Shown here piece by piece: positions 38,921 to 49,272 of a DNA stretch of 64,000 nucleotides; positions within the stretch are counted from its first letter, which is position 1, and each line of letters starts with the position of its first letter. The translations under genes and the position numbers were made by a program. The notes beneath the pieces were generated by a model. That model saw only the letters and a program-made list of their open reading frames with translations, was not told where the DNA came from and did not search any database. Location of the stretch: NCBI RefSeq assembly GCF_025137375.1, contig NZ_CP073720.1, forward strand, positions 6,720,501 through 6,784,500. The letters run 5' to 3'. The DNA comes from Dactylosporangium fulvum. GTDB taxonomy: Bacteria; Actinomycetota; Actinomycetes; Mycobacteriales; Micromonosporaceae.

Positions 38921-39937
38921 ATGAACGACCGGTTGCCGGAACGGACCATCGCGGCATGCCTGAACGCCGCCGTCGCCGCGCCCTCGATCCACAACACCCA
39001 GCCGTGGTTGTTCCGGCCCGGCGGCGGCGCCGTCGAGGTGCTCCCGGACCCGGCCCGCGGCCTGACGGTCATCGACCCGGATCACCGTGCGATGTACATC
39101 AGCGTCGGCGCCGCCGTGTGCAACCTGCGCCTCGCACTGGCCGCCGAGGGCTGGACCTCCCGGCTGCTCGCCCCGGTCGGTGCGGCCTCGGCGAGCTGGG
39201 TCGTGCCCGGTCCGCGCCGGGAGCCCGGCACCGGCGTGCAGGCCCTGGCCGGCGCGATCGCCCGCCGGCGGACCAACCGCGAACCGTTCGAGGACGCGGC
39301 CGTGCCGGCGGACCTGCTCGACACCCTGCGCGCCGCCGCGCACGCGCCCGCCGTCCGGCTGGTCGTGCTCGACCCGGTGCGCCGAGGCGCCGTCCTCGCG
39401 CTCGCCCAGGCCGCCGACAGCCGGCAGCGCACCGACCCGGCGTACCGCTGCGAGCTCGCGGCCTGGACCGGCACCGACGGCACCCGCCGTGACGGGGTCA
39501 CGGCCGCCACGTTCGGTCCCAGGGCCACGACGGCGACGCTGCCCCAGCGCGACTTCGGGCTGCAGTTGCCCACGGTCGAACGCGCCGCCGCCCGCTTCGA
39601 GTTCCATCCCCAACTGGTCGTGCTGTACAGCCGGGGCGACACACACGCCGACTGGCTGCGGTCCGGCCACGCCCTGCAACGGGTACTCCTCACCGCGACC
39701 GTGCTCGGCATCGCGGTGCAGCCGATGACGCAGGCGCTGGAGGTACCGGCGTTCCGCGCCTTCCTCACCGATCCTTCAGGACGCTGGCACGCCCAGATGA
39801 TCCTGCGCATCGGCTACGGCCACCCGGTCCACGCCGGCCCCCGCCGGCCGCTGCGCGACGTCCTGATGCGGGAACCGGGCATGCCGGTGCTGCCACGGAC
39901 GACCGCGTTCAGCCGCGCACCGGCCGTCGTCCCGTGA
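38921..39937 (+). CDS. Acg-like nitroreductase-family protein 3
   Basis: 338 residues from ATG 38921 with GGGAG 5 nt upstream. APSIHNTQPWLFRPGGGAVE, YISVGAAVCNLRLALAAEGW, RRTNREPFEDAAVPADLL, HADWLRSGHALQRVLLTATV. More distant from the other two: the SCGAALHH block is replaced by SVGAAVCN. Same fold and same family expectation (flavin binding). First gene after the adhE divergent promoter; followed by the short leader and DUF385 gene. Confidence 0.87.
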   Translation: MNDRLPERTIAACLNAAVAAPSIHNTQPWLFRPGGGAVEVLPDPARGLTVIDPDHRAMYISVGAAVCNLRLALAAEGWTSRLLAPVGAASASWVVPGPRREPGTGVQALAGAIARRRTNREPFEDAAVPADLLDTLRAAAHAPAVRLVVLDPVRRGAVLALAQAADSRQRTDPAYRCELAAWTGTDGTRRDGVTAATFGPRATTATLPQRDFGLQLPTVERAAARFEFHPQLVVLYSRGDTHADWLRSGHALQRVLLTATVLGIAVQPMTQALEVPAFRAFLTDPSGRWHAQMILRIGYGHPVHAGPRRPLRDVLMREPGMPVLPRTTAFSRAPAVVP

Positions 39938-39962
39938 CCCGATCACGTACCGGAGGTACACG

Positions 39963-39992
39963 ATGCGCGCACGCCGCCTGGTCGTCGAATGA
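39963..39992 (+). CDS. Nine-codon mini-ORF coupled to the DUF385 gene
   Basis: CGGAGG is followed 5 nt later by ATG and MRARRLVVE, then TGA. The TGA overlaps the ATG of the next gene (ATGA at 39989-39992). The DUF385 start has no ribosome site of its own, so translation probably reaches it through this mini-ORF. Confidence 0.5.
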   Translation: MRARRLVVE

Positions 39993-40390
39993 GCCCGCGG
40001 CCTCCGCAGCGCTCCGGAGGATTCGGCAACCGTGCCGTGCTCCGGCTGCTGCACACACCGCTGCACCGGCTGCTGAGCCGCCACGTGTGCGAGCTCGACT
40101 ACTTCGGCCGGATCAGCGGCGTGCGCCGGCGCGTGCCGGTGGAGTACGTGCGGACCGGCGACCGCCTCGTCGTCCTCGCGGCGCGCGCTGCGGGCAAACG
40201 CTGGTGGCGTAACTTCACCGGCGCGGGGTGGCCGCTGCGGGTGACCCTCGCCGGCGAGCGGTACCGTGCGCACGCCGTCGCGCTCGGTCCGGACGACGCC
40301 GGCCACGCGGACGCCCTCTCGGCGTACGGCACGCACCGCCGGCCACCGCGCGACGACGACCGCCTGGTGGTCATCCGGCTGCTGCGGTGA
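39989..40390 (+). CDS. DUF385/Ddn-like deazaflavin-dependent reductase family protein
   Basis: 133 residues. Split-barrel core of the F420-dependent nitroreductase family: LDYFGRISGVRRRVPVEYVR, GDRLVVLAARAAGKRWWRNF, GWPLRVTLAGERYRAHAV. The N-terminus carries an amphipathic stretch (AVLRLLHTPLHRLLSRH). It is at the short end of the family. Cofactor F420H2 and a quinone-like substrate are inferred from Ddn homologues. The 3' end overlaps the convergent USP 6 gene by 20 nt. Confidence 0.7.
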   Translation: MSPRPPQRSGGFGNRAVLRLLHTPLHRLLSRHVCELDYFGRISGVRRRVPVEYVRTGDRLVVLAARAAGKRWWRNFTGAGWPLRVTLAGERYRAHAVALGPDDAGHADALSAYGTHRRPPRDDDRLVVIRLLR

Positions 40391-41336
40391 CCGGACCGAC
40401 GCTTGCTGGCCGCGGTGACGAGGATGCGCATCGTTGACCTCTCCGTCCGTTGTGCGGTCCCGGCCGCGGGGGGACGACCGCCACGGGGCAGGTGGCGTTG
40501 CGGACCAGCACGTCCGGGGCCGGGCTCAGCCCGGCGGGCCGGGTGCCGTGTTCATGCGCTCCCACCACGACCAGCGACGCCCCGGTGGCCGCGTCGAGCA
40601 GGCGCGCGGCCGGGTCGACACCCTCCAGCACGTCGAGGGCGACCGGCACGTCGGCGAACACGGCCCGCCAGTCGCTGAGCGCCTCGCCGAGCAGGCGTCG
40701 CAGCTGGGCGTCGTCCGGCCGGTCGTTCCCGTCGTCGTGGCGGGAGGTGCCGGTGGGTACCCGGACGGAACAGACCCGCAGGACCGAACCGTGGCGGCGT
40801 GCCGCGTCGAACGCGTAGGCGATCAACGGCGCGCTCGGCGCCGCCGCGGCGTCGAGGCCGAGCACCACCGGACGGTCGCTCACACCGGCCGCGCCGGGGC
40901 CGACGACCACCACCGGGCAGGAGACGTACGTCATGAGGTGTGCGGTGACAGCGCCGAGGTGCGCGCGCTGGAACGGTGCGGAAGGCAGCGCTGTGCCGAG
41001 GCCGTGCCGCCCGACGACGACCATGTCGGCGGAGCGCGACGCTCTGACCAGTGCCGGGCCGGGCGCCCGCTCGACGATCGTCACGCGGACGTCGAGGCCC
41101 GGTTGCCGGAGTCGCAGGTCGTCCCGCGCGGCCTCGAGCAGCCGCAGCGCCCCTGCCCGGGCGTCGTCGACCAGGTCGGGCAGCAGCATCTCCGTGTACG
41201 TGGCGTGGTCCATCAGCGCGTGGACGAGATGGACGGTGCCGCCGTCGGCGGCTGCCTCGTCCGCCGCGTACCGCACCGCGGCCCATGCGCCGGACGAGCC
41301 GTCGAACCCGGCGACGATCCTGCTGCGCGGTGTCAT
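40371..41336 (-). CDS. Degenerate tandem universal stress protein 6
   Basis: 321 residues, ATG 41336 behind GGAGG. Two USP folds are visible (VAGFDGSSGAWAAVRYAADE; VLGLDAAAAPSAPLIAYAFD), but both ATP loops are lost: GRHGLGTALPSAPFQRAHLG and GAHEHGTRPAGLSPAPDVLV. It should not bind ATP like the others. The last ~35 residues are Arg/Ser/Pro-rich and outside the fold. It lies 45 nt downstream of CBS-BON 2 on the same strand. Confidence 0.85.
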   Translation of the reverse strand: MTPRSRIVAGFDGSSGAWAAVRYAADEAAADGGTVHLVHALMDHATYTEMLLPDLVDDARAGALRLLEAARDDLRLRQPGLDVRVTIVERAPGPALVRASRSADMVVVGRHGLGTALPSAPFQRAHLGAVTAHLMTYVSCPVVVVGPGAAGVSDRPVVLGLDAAAAPSAPLIAYAFDAARRHGSVLRVCSVRVPTGTSRHDDGNDRPDDAQLRRLLGEALSDWRAVFADVPVALDVLEGVDPAARLLDAATGASLVVVGAHEHGTRPAGLSPAPDVLVRNATCPVAVVPPRPGPHNGRRGQRCASSSPRPASVGPVTAAAG

Positions 41337-41381
41337 CTGGACCTCCGTCGTGCACTGGCCGGAATGCTGATGGTGCGCCCG

Positions 41382-42068
41382 TCAGGCGTCGAAGGTGTAC
41401 CGGTGCTGCAGTGTCGTGTCGTCGAAACCCCATTCGAGGTCGTCGGTGACGGTGACGACGCCGTCGAGCGCGCGGACGAGCCGCACGGCGATCTGCGCGG
41501 TGCTGCGCCGGTCGACCTTGCCGCTGAGCGCGACACGGCCCTCCGTGACCTCGACGGTGACCTCCACCGGGTCGAGCCAGAGCACGCCACCCAGCACGTT
41601 GTCGAGGATGTCCTGCCGGATCGCGTCGTCGCCGCGCAGGTAGCGGCGCAACAGGTCGCGGCGCGACACGATGCCGACGAGGTCGCCGGCGTCGTCCAGG
41701 ACCGGCAGCCGCTTGACGTTGTGGCGCTCCATGAGCCGGGCGGCCTGGGTGAGCGTGGCCGTGGCGGGCACGGTGACCGCCGGGCTGCTCATCAGCGACC
41801 CGGCGGTGTCGCCGGACGCCTTGCGCTTCGCCACGCGGTGCCGGCGCCGCTCGAACAGCCGGGCGTGCACGTCGGCGCCGTCGAACTCGACCTTGTGCAG
41901 CAGGTCGGCCTCGGACACCACACCCAGCACCTTGCGGGCGTCGTCGACCACCGGCACCGCGCTCACGCCGCGCTCGATCAGCAGGTCGACGATCTGCTTG
42001 TACCCGAACCCGGGTGCGACGGTGACCACACCGCGGGTCATCACATCACGTACCAGCAAGCTGTTCAT
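41382..42068 (-). CDS. CBS-CBS-BON protein 2
   Basis: 228 residues from ATG 42068. VRDVMTRGVVTVAPGFGYKQ to GVVSEADLLHKVEF, then SLMSSPAVTVPATATLTQAA to GIVSRRDLLRRYL, and a BON domain (RQDILDNVLGGVLWLDPVEV, VALSGKVDRRSTAQIAVRLV). Close relative of 28596-29291. Heads an operon with USP 6 and is divergent from the site-2 protease. Confidence 0.9.
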   Translation of the reverse strand: MNSLLVRDVMTRGVVTVAPGFGYKQIVDLLIERGVSAVPVVDDARKVLGVVSEADLLHKVEFDGADVHARLFERRRHRVAKRKASGDTAGSLMSSPAVTVPATATLTQAARLMERHNVKRLPVLDDAGDLVGIVSRRDLLRRYLRGDDAIRQDILDNVLGGVLWLDPVEVTVEVTEGRVALSGKVDRRSTAQIAVRLVRALDGVVTVTDDLEWGFDDTTLQHRYTFDA

Positions 42069-42129
42069 CGACCTGCTCCTTCCCGATCGTCCTGCCTCAC
42101 ACCCTGGACCCGGCGGCGACGGCGCACAC

Positions 42130-42143
42130 GGGCCGAAGGTCCC
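42130..42143. promoter_or_regulatory. DosR-like box between CBS-BON 2 and site-2 protease
   Basis: GGGCCGAAGGTCCC, full match, 62 bp from the CBS-BON start. Could also act on the divergent protease, 228 bp away. Confidence 0.7.
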
Positions 42144-42370
42144 GCCCGCGTGGGCCTCGCGCCCTTCATGACCCGGCTGGCCGGCGAGGTGACACCGGGA
42201 CGGGAGATTCCGATCACCACCGGCGGCCGTGCCGCGCGCAAGTGACCGAGGTTTCCGGGCCGGGCCGGACCCCGGAAACGGCTCGCGGCGCCGGTCCCGC
42301 CGGCGACGCGGGAGAATGGAGTGGTGGCACCGGCCGGCGGGACGGCGCACAGCCCGCCGAGGGAGGAGCC

Positions 42371-43510
42371 ATGAAGCAGAACCTGCGTCTGGGCACCATC
42401 GCCGGCATCCGGATCGGCGTGCACTGGTCGGTCCTGGTCATCATGGCCCTGCTGGTGCAGATCCTCGCGCTGACGGTCGTCCCGATGGCCGCGCCCCGGC
42501 TGCCCGGCGTCGTGCCATGGCTCCTCGGTGTGGCCGGAGCGGTCGTCTTCCTGCTGTCGTTGCTGGCGCACGAGCTGGCGCACGCCCTCGTCGCCCGCGC
42601 CTTCGGCATGCGGGTCGAGCAGGTCACGCTGTGGCTGCTCGGCGGGATAGCCGAGCTCGGCCAGGAGCCGCCGAGTGCCCGGGCCGACCTGCTGACGGCG
42701 GGTGCCGGCCCGGCCGTCAGCGCCCTCCTCGGCGCCGGCTTCGGCGGCCTGGCGGCGGGCCTCGGCGCGCTCCACGCACCGGCCGGCATCGTCGCCGTCT
42801 GCGCCTGGCTGGCCGGGATCAACCTCCTGGTCGCCGCGTTCAATCTGCTGCCCGGCGCGCCACTGGACGGTGGCAGGGTGCTCCGCGCGGCTCTGTGGCA
42901 CTGGCGCGGCGACCGGTACCGTGCCGCCGCCACCGCCGCCACCGTGGGCCGCGCCATCGGGCTGGGCCTGATCTTCCTCGGCCTGAGCCAGGTCCTGATC
43001 ACCCGATCGCTCAGCGGTCTCTGGCTCACGGTGGTCGGCTGGTTCCTCATCTCCGCCGCGGCCGCCGAGGCCACCACGGACCGCTACCGCGCCCTGCTGG
43101 GCCAGGTGCCGGTGTCGGCGGCCATGCACACCCGCTTCGCCTGCACCGGCCCGCACTCCAGCGTGGCCGAGGCCGTTGCCAGCATCGACATGTCACCCGG
43201 CAACCGGGTCATCGCCCTGCGCACCCCGGAGGGACGGCCGGCCGGCCTGGCCCGCCTCACCGATCTCGCCCGCGTCCCCGAGCCGGCACGCGCCGGCACG
43301 CCGGTGTCCCAGGTCGCGGCACCGCTCAACGCTGTACCGGTGATCGAGGCGACCCGGCCGCTCGCCGACGTGGCCTACCTGGTCTCCCGGACCGGCACCG
43401 CACTCGTCGTCGACCACGAGCAGCTCGTCGGCGTGCTGGACGCGAACGACATCGCCTACGCCGCGGAGCATTCGGGCCTGCACGCAGGACGCCCGGACGG
43501 CAGCCGCTGA
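42371..43510 (+). CDS. Site-2-type intramembrane metalloprotease with CBS-like tail (Rip3-like)
   Basis: 379 residues, ATG 42371 behind GGGAGGAG. M50B family: LGTIAGIRIGVHWSVLVIMA (first helix), zinc site LLAHELAHALVARAFG (HExxH), and NLLPGAPLDGGRVLRAALW (third ligand Asp). Six or so membrane helices to about residue 240, then a cytoplasmic CBS-pair region (ALVVDHEQLVGVLDANDIAY). Cleaves transmembrane substrates such as anti-sigma factors in related systems. Rip3 (Rv2625c) sits next to hrp1 in the DosR regulon, the same neighbour pair seen here. Confidence 0.9.
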   Translation: MKQNLRLGTIAGIRIGVHWSVLVIMALLVQILALTVVPMAAPRLPGVVPWLLGVAGAVVFLLSLLAHELAHALVARAFGMRVEQVTLWLLGGIAELGQEPPSARADLLTAGAGPAVSALLGAGFGGLAAGLGALHAPAGIVAVCAWLAGINLLVAAFNLLPGAPLDGGRVLRAALWHWRGDRYRAAATAATVGRAIGLGLIFLGLSQVLITRSLSGLWLTVVGWFLISAAAAEATTDRYRALLGQVPVSAAMHTRFACTGPHSSVAEAVASIDMSPGNRVIALRTPEGRPAGLARLTDLARVPEPARAGTPVSQVAAPLNAVPVIEATRPLADVAYLVSRTGTALVVDHEQLVGVLDANDIAYAAEHSGLHAGRPDGSR

Positions 43511-43535
43511 GACCGGTCCGGTGTCGCCGTGGCGG

Positions 43536-46500
43536 TCAAGGGCTGCCGTATCCGCCGCCGCCCGGCGTCTCGATCACCAGGACGTCGCCGGGCCGCACCT
43601 CGACAGCGTCGCATCCCGCGAGGTGGACGACACTGCCGTCGGCGCGCTGCACCCGGTTGGCCCCCAGCGCACCCGGCGAGCCGCCCGCCAGGCCGTACGG
43701 CGGCACCCGCCGGTGGCCGGACAGCGTGCTGACCGTCATCGGTTCACGGAACCGGATGCGGCGCACCGCACCGTCCCCGCCTCGCCAACGCCCCGCGCCG
43801 CCGCTGCCCCGCCGGACGGCGAACGCGTCGACCAGGACCGGAAACCGCTGTTCGAGGACCTCGGGGTCGGTCAGCCGGGAGTTCGTCATGTGGGTCTGGA
43901 CCACCGAAGCCCCGTCGAAACCGTCGCCTGCGCCCGCGCCGGAGGCGACGGTCTCGTAGTACTGGTGCCGAGCGTTGCCGAAGCTGACGTTGTTCATCGT
44001 CCCGGACCCCTCGGCCTGCAGCCCCAGCGCGGCGTACAGCGCCCCGACGATCGCCTGTGACGTCTCGACGTTGCCGGCGACCACGGCTGCCGGGTGGGCC
44101 GGGGCGAGCATCGAACCGTCCGGCACCACGATGCGCAGGGGGCGCAGGCAGCCCTCGTTGAGCGGGATGTCGCCGGCGACCAGGGTCCGGAAGACGTACA
44201 GCACAGCCGCGACGACGACCGACGTGGGCGCGTTGAAGTTCGTCTCCAGTTGTGGTGACGTCCCCGTGAAGTCGACGGTCGCACTGCGGTTGACGCGGTC
44301 CACGACGACCCGCACCGCGATCGTCGCGCCGGAGTCCGTCTCGTAGCGGTACTCGCCGTCCGCAAGGGCGTCGATGACACGGCGTACCGCCTCTTCGGCG
44401 TTGTCCTGGACGTGGCGCATGTAGGCCTGTACCACGTCGAGGCCGAAGTGGTCGATCATCCTGCCCACCTCGTCGACGCCCATGGCGTTCGCGGCGATCT
44501 GCGCGCGCAGGTCGGCCAGGTTCGTCGCCGGGCTGCGGGACGGGTAGGGCGCCTCGGTGAGCAGCCGCGTCGTCTCCTCCTGCCGGAACCGGCCGTCCTC
44601 CACCAGCAGCCAGTTGTCGAACAGCACGCCCTCCTCGTGCACGTTGCGGCTGTTCGCGGGCATGGAACCGGGCGTGAGCCCGCCGATCTCCGCGTGGTGG
44701 CCGCGGGACGCCACGTAGAACAGGATCCGCGGCCGGCCGGTCCCGGCCGTCTGGAAGACCGGGGTGATGACGGTGATGTCGGGCAGGTGGGTGCCGCCGT
44801 GGTACGGGTCGTTGACCGCGTAGACGTCTCCGGGCCGCATGCCGGTGCCCCGCCGGCGGACGACCTCCTTGATGCTGGCGCTCATCGAGCCCAGGTGGAC
44901 CGGAATGTGCGGCGCGTTGGCGATGAGATTGCCGTCCGGGTCGAACAGGGCGCACGAGAAGTCCAGCCGCTCCCGGATGTTCACCGACTGCGCGATCGAC
45001 TCCAGCCGCGCGCCCATCTGCTCGGCGATCGACATGAAGAGGTTGTTGAAGATCTCGAGCAGCACGGGGTCGGCCCGCCTGCCCGCGCCGGGTGTCTCCG
45101 GGGCCGACCGCACCCGGTGCATCAGCAGGTGGCCGTGCGGCGTCACGCCGGCCTGCCAGCCGTCGTCGACCACCGTGGTCGCGTCGGCCTCGGCCACGAC
45201 GGCGGGGCCGCCGACCGTGTCGCCGGCCCGCAGGTCCGTCCGCTCGTGGAGCGGCACGTCGTGCCAGGCCCCGCGGCTGTACAGGCGCACCGTCTCCGGC
45301 GGCGCCGCGACCGCGGCCGGATCGGCGGCACCGGGGCGCGCCAGGTCCGGCTGCTCGCTCAGGCCGACCGCCTCGACGGTGACCGCCTCGGCGATCAGCG
45401 GACGGTCCATCAGGAAGGAGTACGTCCGCCGATAGGCCGTCTCGAACGCCGCCACCATGGCGTCCACGCCGGCCAGGTCGACCGGCACCGCGGTGTCGGT
45501 GCCGTCGTAGCGCAGTCGCACACGGCGGCTGACCCGGATCCGCTCGGCCGGCACGGCCTCCTGCGACAACTCCGAGCGTGCCGCCGCCTCGAGGGTGTCC
45601 GCGACGTCGGTCAGCACCGCCGTCGCCGCCGGTTCCAGGCGGACTTCCACCGACTGCTCACGCATCGCCGTGGTGTCGGCGAGCCCGGTGCCGAGCGCGG
45701 ACAACACACCCGCCATCGGCGGGACGAGCACGGTGCGGATGCCCAGTGCGTCGGCCACCGCGCACGCGTGCTGGCCGCCGGCGCCACCGAACGTGGTGAG
45801 CGCGTACTCGGTGACGTCGCGGCCTTTCTGCACCGAGATGCGCTTCACCGCATTGGCCATGTTGGCGACCGCGATCCTCAGGTAGCCCGCCGCGACCTCC
45901 TCCGGGCTCCGCTCGTCGCCGGTCAGGTCGGCGATGCGGGCCGCCAGCTCGGCGAACCGCCGCCGTGCCACGCCGGAATCCAGCGGTTGATCGCCGTGCG
46001 GGCCGAACACCCGCGGGAAGGTCCGGGGCTGGATCCGGCCGAGCACCACGTTGGCGTCGGTGACGGTGAGGGGTCCGCCGTTGCGGTAGCAGGCGGGGCC
46101 CGGGTCGGCCCCCGCGGAGTCCGGCCCGACCCGGTACCGCGCACCGTCGAAGTGCAGGATCGATCCGCCTCCGGCCGCGACGGTGTGGATGTCGATCATC
46201 GGTGCGCGTATCCGCACACCGGCCACCTCGGTGTGCAGCACACGCTCGTACTCACCCGTGAAGTGGGACACGTCGGTGGAGGTTCCGCCCATGTCGAAGC
46301 CGATCACCTTGTCGAGACCGGCCAGCTGCGACATGCGTGCCATGCCGACGATCCCTCCGGCCGGGCCGGAGAGCACGGCGTCCTTGCCGCGGAACCGCCC
46401 GGCCTCGGCCAGGCCGCCGTTCGACTGCATGAACATCAGGCGTACGCCGTCCAGTTGCTCCGCCACGGTCTCGACGTAGCGGCGGAGCACCGGCGAGAGG

Positions 46501-47147
46501 TAGGCGTCGACCACGGTGGTGTCGCCGCGGGCCACCAGCTTCGTCAGCGGGCTCACCTCGCTGGAGCGGGACACGTGGTCGAAGCCGATCCGCTCGGCCA
46601 GTTCCCCGATCTGCCGCTCGTGTGCGGGATGGAGGTGGCCGTGCAGGCAGACCACCGCGACCGCGCGGATGCCCGCGTCGTGAGCACGGCGCAGGTCGGC
46701 GGCCAGTTGGTCCAGGTCCGGCGCGCGGAGCACCGTGCCGTCGGCAAGGATCCGCTCGTCCACCTCGATCACGCGCTCGTACAGCAACTCCGGGAGCACG
46801 ATGTGCCGGGCGAAGATACGCGGCCGGTTCTGGTAGCCGATCCGCAGCCCGTCTCCGAATCCCTTGGTGATGACGAGCACGGTCCGCTCACCGGTGCGCT
46901 CCAGCAACGCGTTGGTGGCGACCGTCGTGCCCATCCGCACTGTTTCGACGAGGCCGGCCGGGATCGGCGCCGTGTCGGCGATGCCGAGCAGTGCCCGGAT
47001 GCCCGCGACCGACGCGTCCCGGTAGCGCGCCGGGTTCTCCGACAACAGCTTGTACGTCAGCAGCCGGCCGCTGTCCGGCATGCGGGCGACGATGTCGGTG
47101 AAGGTGCCGCCGCGGTCGACCCAGAACTGCCACTGTCCGCCGGTCAT
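43536..47147 (-). CDS. Fused hydantoinase A/B (5-oxoprolinase type)
   Basis: 1203 residues from ATG 47147; upstream open frame has no ribosome site. HyuA half (1-690): [80 protein letters not shown]. HyuB half (about 690-1203): [59 protein letters not shown], ending [20 protein letters not shown]-dependent opening of 5-oxoproline or a hydantoin ring in the cytosol. One-chain HyuA-HyuB is the eukaryotic/bacterial oxoprolinase layout. The divergent APC permease probably imports the substrate. Confidence 0.92.
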   Translation of the reverse strand: MTGGQWQFWVDRGGTFTDIVARMPDSGRLLTYKLLSENPARYRDASVAGIRALLGIADTAPIPAGLVETVRMGTTVATNALLERTGERTVLVITKGFGDGLRIGYQNRPRIFARHIVLPELLYERVIEVDERILADGTVLRAPDLDQLAADLRRAHDAGIRAVAVVCLHGHLHPAHERQIGELAERIGFDHVSRSSEVSPLTKLVARGDTTVVDAYLSPVLRRYVETVAEQLDGVRLMFMQSNGGLAEAGRFRGKDAVLSGPAGGIVGMARMSQLAGLDKVIGFDMGGTSTDVSHFTGEYERVLHTEVAGVRIRAPMIDIHTVAAGGGSILHFDGARYRVGPDSAGADPGPACYRNGGPLTVTDANVVLGRIQPRTFPRVFGPHGDQPLDSGVARRRFAELAARIADLTGDERSPEEVAAGYLRIAVANMANAVKRISVQKGRDVTEYALTTFGGAGGQHACAVADALGIRTVLVPPMAGVLSALGTGLADTTAMREQSVEVRLEPAATAVLTDVADTLEAAARSELSQEAVPAERIRVSRRVRLRYDGTDTAVPVDLAGVDAMVAAFETAYRRTYSFLMDRPLIAEAVTVEAVGLSEQPDLARPGAADPAAVAAPPETVRLYSRGAWHDVPLHERTDLRAGDTVGGPAVVAEADATTVVDDGWQAGVTPHGHLLMHRVRSAPETPGAGRRADPVLLEIFNNLFMSIAEQMGARLESIAQSVNIRERLDFSCALFDPDGNLIANAPHIPVHLGSMSASIKEVVRRRGTGMRPGDVYAVNDPYHGGTHLPDITVITPVFQTAGTGRPRILFYVASRGHHAEIGGLTPGSMPANSRNVHEEGVLFDNWLLVEDGRFRQEETTRLLTEAPYPSRSPATNLADLRAQIAANAMGVDEVGRMIDHFGLDVVQAYMRHVQDNAEEAVRRVIDALADGEYRYETDSGATIAVRVVVDRVNRSATVDFTGTSPQLETNFNAPTSVVVAAVLYVFRTLVAGDIPLNEGCLRPLRIVVPDGSMLAPAHPAAVVAGNVETSQAIVGALYAALGLQAEGSGTMNNVSFGNARHQYYETVASGAGAGDGFDGASVVQTHMTNSRLTDPEVLEQRFPVLVDAFAVRRGSGGAGRWRGGDGAVRRIRFREPMTVSTLSGHRRVPPYGLAGGSPGALGANRVQRADGSVVHLAGCDAVEVRPGDVLVIETPGGGGYGSP

Positions 47148-47430
47148 CCGGATCCGCCCCCAGCCGGGGCTGCCGCCGGCCCCCTGCTGACGCATGCCGG
47201 CAACCGCGTACCCTACCGCGATCAACGGCACGGGGCTCGCCGGCCGGCGTACCACCGACCGGCCTCGGTGCCGTATCATCCGGACAGTCACCCGGCGCCG
47301 GACCGGCCGGGAGGGGATTTGCGCCTGTCCGGGCGTCCGATGCCGGCATGATCCGCGACCGGCGGGGAAGTCGTGGATCCGCGCAGGACGCCGATGGCGT
47401 CGTCGTGTGACAACGTTCGAAGGCATCCCC

Positions 47431-49014
47431 ATGGCCAGAACTCCCGCGGGCCACACCCTCGTGAATGCGACGATCGACGAGATCCACGAGAAGTCGCTGC
47501 TACGGAAGAGCCTGCGCCGCTTCGACCTCGTATTCTTCCTGATCTGTACGGTCGTCGGCCTCGACACGATCGGTGCGGTCGCGAAAAACGGGGCTCAGGG
47601 GTTCACCTGGCTGATCTTCCTCGCCGTGGTCTTCCTCGTGCCGTACGGGCTCCTGATGGCCGAGCTGGGCTCGACCTTCCCGTTCGAGGGCGGCCCGTAC
47701 GTCTGGTGCCGGCTGGCGTTCGGCCGTTTCGTCGCCGCGCTGGTCACGGTGCTGTACTGGTGTTCCAACCCGATCTGGCTGGGCGGGACGCTGACCATCC
47801 TGGCGGTCTCGGCGTTCAGCGACTTCGTCACGCCGCTGCACGGACCGGCGGAGGTGGTGTTCGCCCTGGCGTTCATCTGGTTCGCGGTGGCGTCGGCGAT
47901 CGTGTCGTTCCGGTTCGGCAAATGGGTGCCGAGCGTGGGCGCGTTCGTCCGGCTGGCCGTCGTGGGCTTCTTCACCGTGTCGGTGCTGCTGTACGCGGCG
48001 CGCAACGGTGTGCACGGCTTCGACGCCCCGGCGTTCGCACCGGGGTACGCCGTGTTCATCGCCGTGGTGCCCGTGCTGATCTTCAACTACGTCGGCTTCG
48101 AGCTGCCCAGCTCCGCCAGTGAGGAGATGGTGGACCCGCGCCGGGACGTGCCGCGCACCATCGCCTGGTCCGGTGCCGGTGCGGTCCTGCTCTACGGCCT
48201 CCCCGTCCTGGCGATCCTGCTGGTCCTGCCGGCGTCACGTGTCACCGGCGTCGGCGGATTCCTCGACGCGGCGAAGGAGGTGCTCACCGTCTACGGAGGC
48301 ACCGTGAGTCCCGACGGCACGGTGACCCTGACCGGCACCGGCAAGATCCTCGGCGCGGTCACCGCGGCCGCGTTCATCTGGGCGCTGCTGTCCAGCGGCA
48401 CCACCTGGATCATGGGCGCCGACCGTGCGCAGGCGGCGGCCGGTTTCGACGGCGCCGCCCCGCGGGCGCTCGGGCGCATCTCGCCCCGGTTCGGCACCCC
48501 GGTCACGGTGAACCTGCTCAGCGGTGTCGTCTCGACCGTGGTGATGCTGGTGGCGTTCCGGCTGTCCGGCGGCAGCGCGGACAGGTACTTCACGATCGCA
48601 CTCGGCGTCGCCATCTCCACCACGACGATGTCGTACCTGGGCATCTTCCCGACGCTGGTCCGGCTCCGCCGCACCCATCCCGACGAGCACCGCCCGTTCC
48701 GCGTCCCGGGCGGCATGACCGGGGCCTGGATCGCCGGCAGCCTGACCACGTTCTGGGCCGTGGTCGCCACGGTGTGGCTGCTCTGGCCGGGGCTCGGCGT
48801 CGACTGGTTCGGCGCCTCGGGCAACCCCGACCAGGCGCTGCCCGCCGGCATCGGGCGGGCCGCGTTCGAGCTCATCCAGGTTGTCCCGGTGGTCCTGCTG
48901 CTCGCGATCGGGGTGCTGTTCTACGTCCTGGGCGCGCCCACCCGGACCCGCCGGGCCGCGCCGGGTGAGGTGTCCGCGACGGACGAGCGCGGCATGGCGC
49001 CCGACGAACGCTGA
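47431..49014 (+). CDS. APC-family amino acid permease
   Basis: 527 residues; ATG 47431 has AAGG 7 nt upstream, a GTG eight codons earlier is possible. About 12-14 membrane helices. APC motifs: [18 protein letters not shown] (helix 1), [40 protein letters not shown] (helix 6 end), and a cytoplasmic tail. Most like glutamate/GABA-type or YjeM-type APC members. Divergent from the hydantoinase fusion, suggesting uptake of oxoproline, hydantoin or a related amino acid. Substrate not determinable here. Confidence 0.88.
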   Translation: MARTPAGHTLVNATIDEIHEKSLLRKSLRRFDLVFFLICTVVGLDTIGAVAKNGAQGFTWLIFLAVVFLVPYGLLMAELGSTFPFEGGPYVWCRLAFGRFVAALVTVLYWCSNPIWLGGTLTILAVSAFSDFVTPLHGPAEVVFALAFIWFAVASAIVSFRFGKWVPSVGAFVRLAVVGFFTVSVLLYAARNGVHGFDAPAFAPGYAVFIAVVPVLIFNYVGFELPSSASEEMVDPRRDVPRTIAWSGAGAVLLYGLPVLAILLVLPASRVTGVGGFLDAAKEVLTVYGGTVSPDGTVTLTGTGKILGAVTAAAFIWALLSSGTTWIMGADRAQAAAGFDGAAPRALGRISPRFGTPVTVNLLSGVVSTVVMLVAFRLSGGSADRYFTIALGVAISTTTMSYLGIFPTLVRLRRTHPDEHRPFRVPGGMTGAWIAGSLTTFWAVVATVWLLWPGLGVDWFGASGNPDQALPAGIGRAAFELIQVVPVVLLLAIGVLFYVLGAPTRTRRAAPGEVSATDERGMAPDER

Positions 49015-49147
49015 CGGATCTCGCCGGCTCCGGCGGGCACTCAGGACGAGGGTGCACGACGTGCGCCGCCGGTCCCGCCGGCGGCTGTCCCTTGTCAGGC
49101 TCGCGCCGCCGGGTCCGGCCGGACAGAGCAGGAGGTCCTGAGCAGCA

Positions 49148-49187
49148 GGGACGGACGCCCTCCCGATCGACTCGGGCCGTTGGTCCC
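49148..49187. promoter_or_regulatory. Two DosR-like boxes before DoxX
   Basis: GGGACGGACGCCCT (49148-49161, one mismatch) and GGGCCGTTGGTCCC (49174-49187, full match), the latter 86 bp upstream of the DoxX start. Confidence 0.65.
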
Positions 49188-49272
49188 GGCGGCAAGGGAG
49201 GTTCGCCTCAGGCGCCCGGCAGCGGCCGGGGACGAAGCTGAAAGCAACGAAGGAACCCGGCAGGAGGCCGTC

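Noticed and set aside
44412-47351. 979-codon open frame opposite the hydantoinase fusion
   Set aside because: His/Arg/Gly-rich low-information translation with no motifs; antisense shadow.
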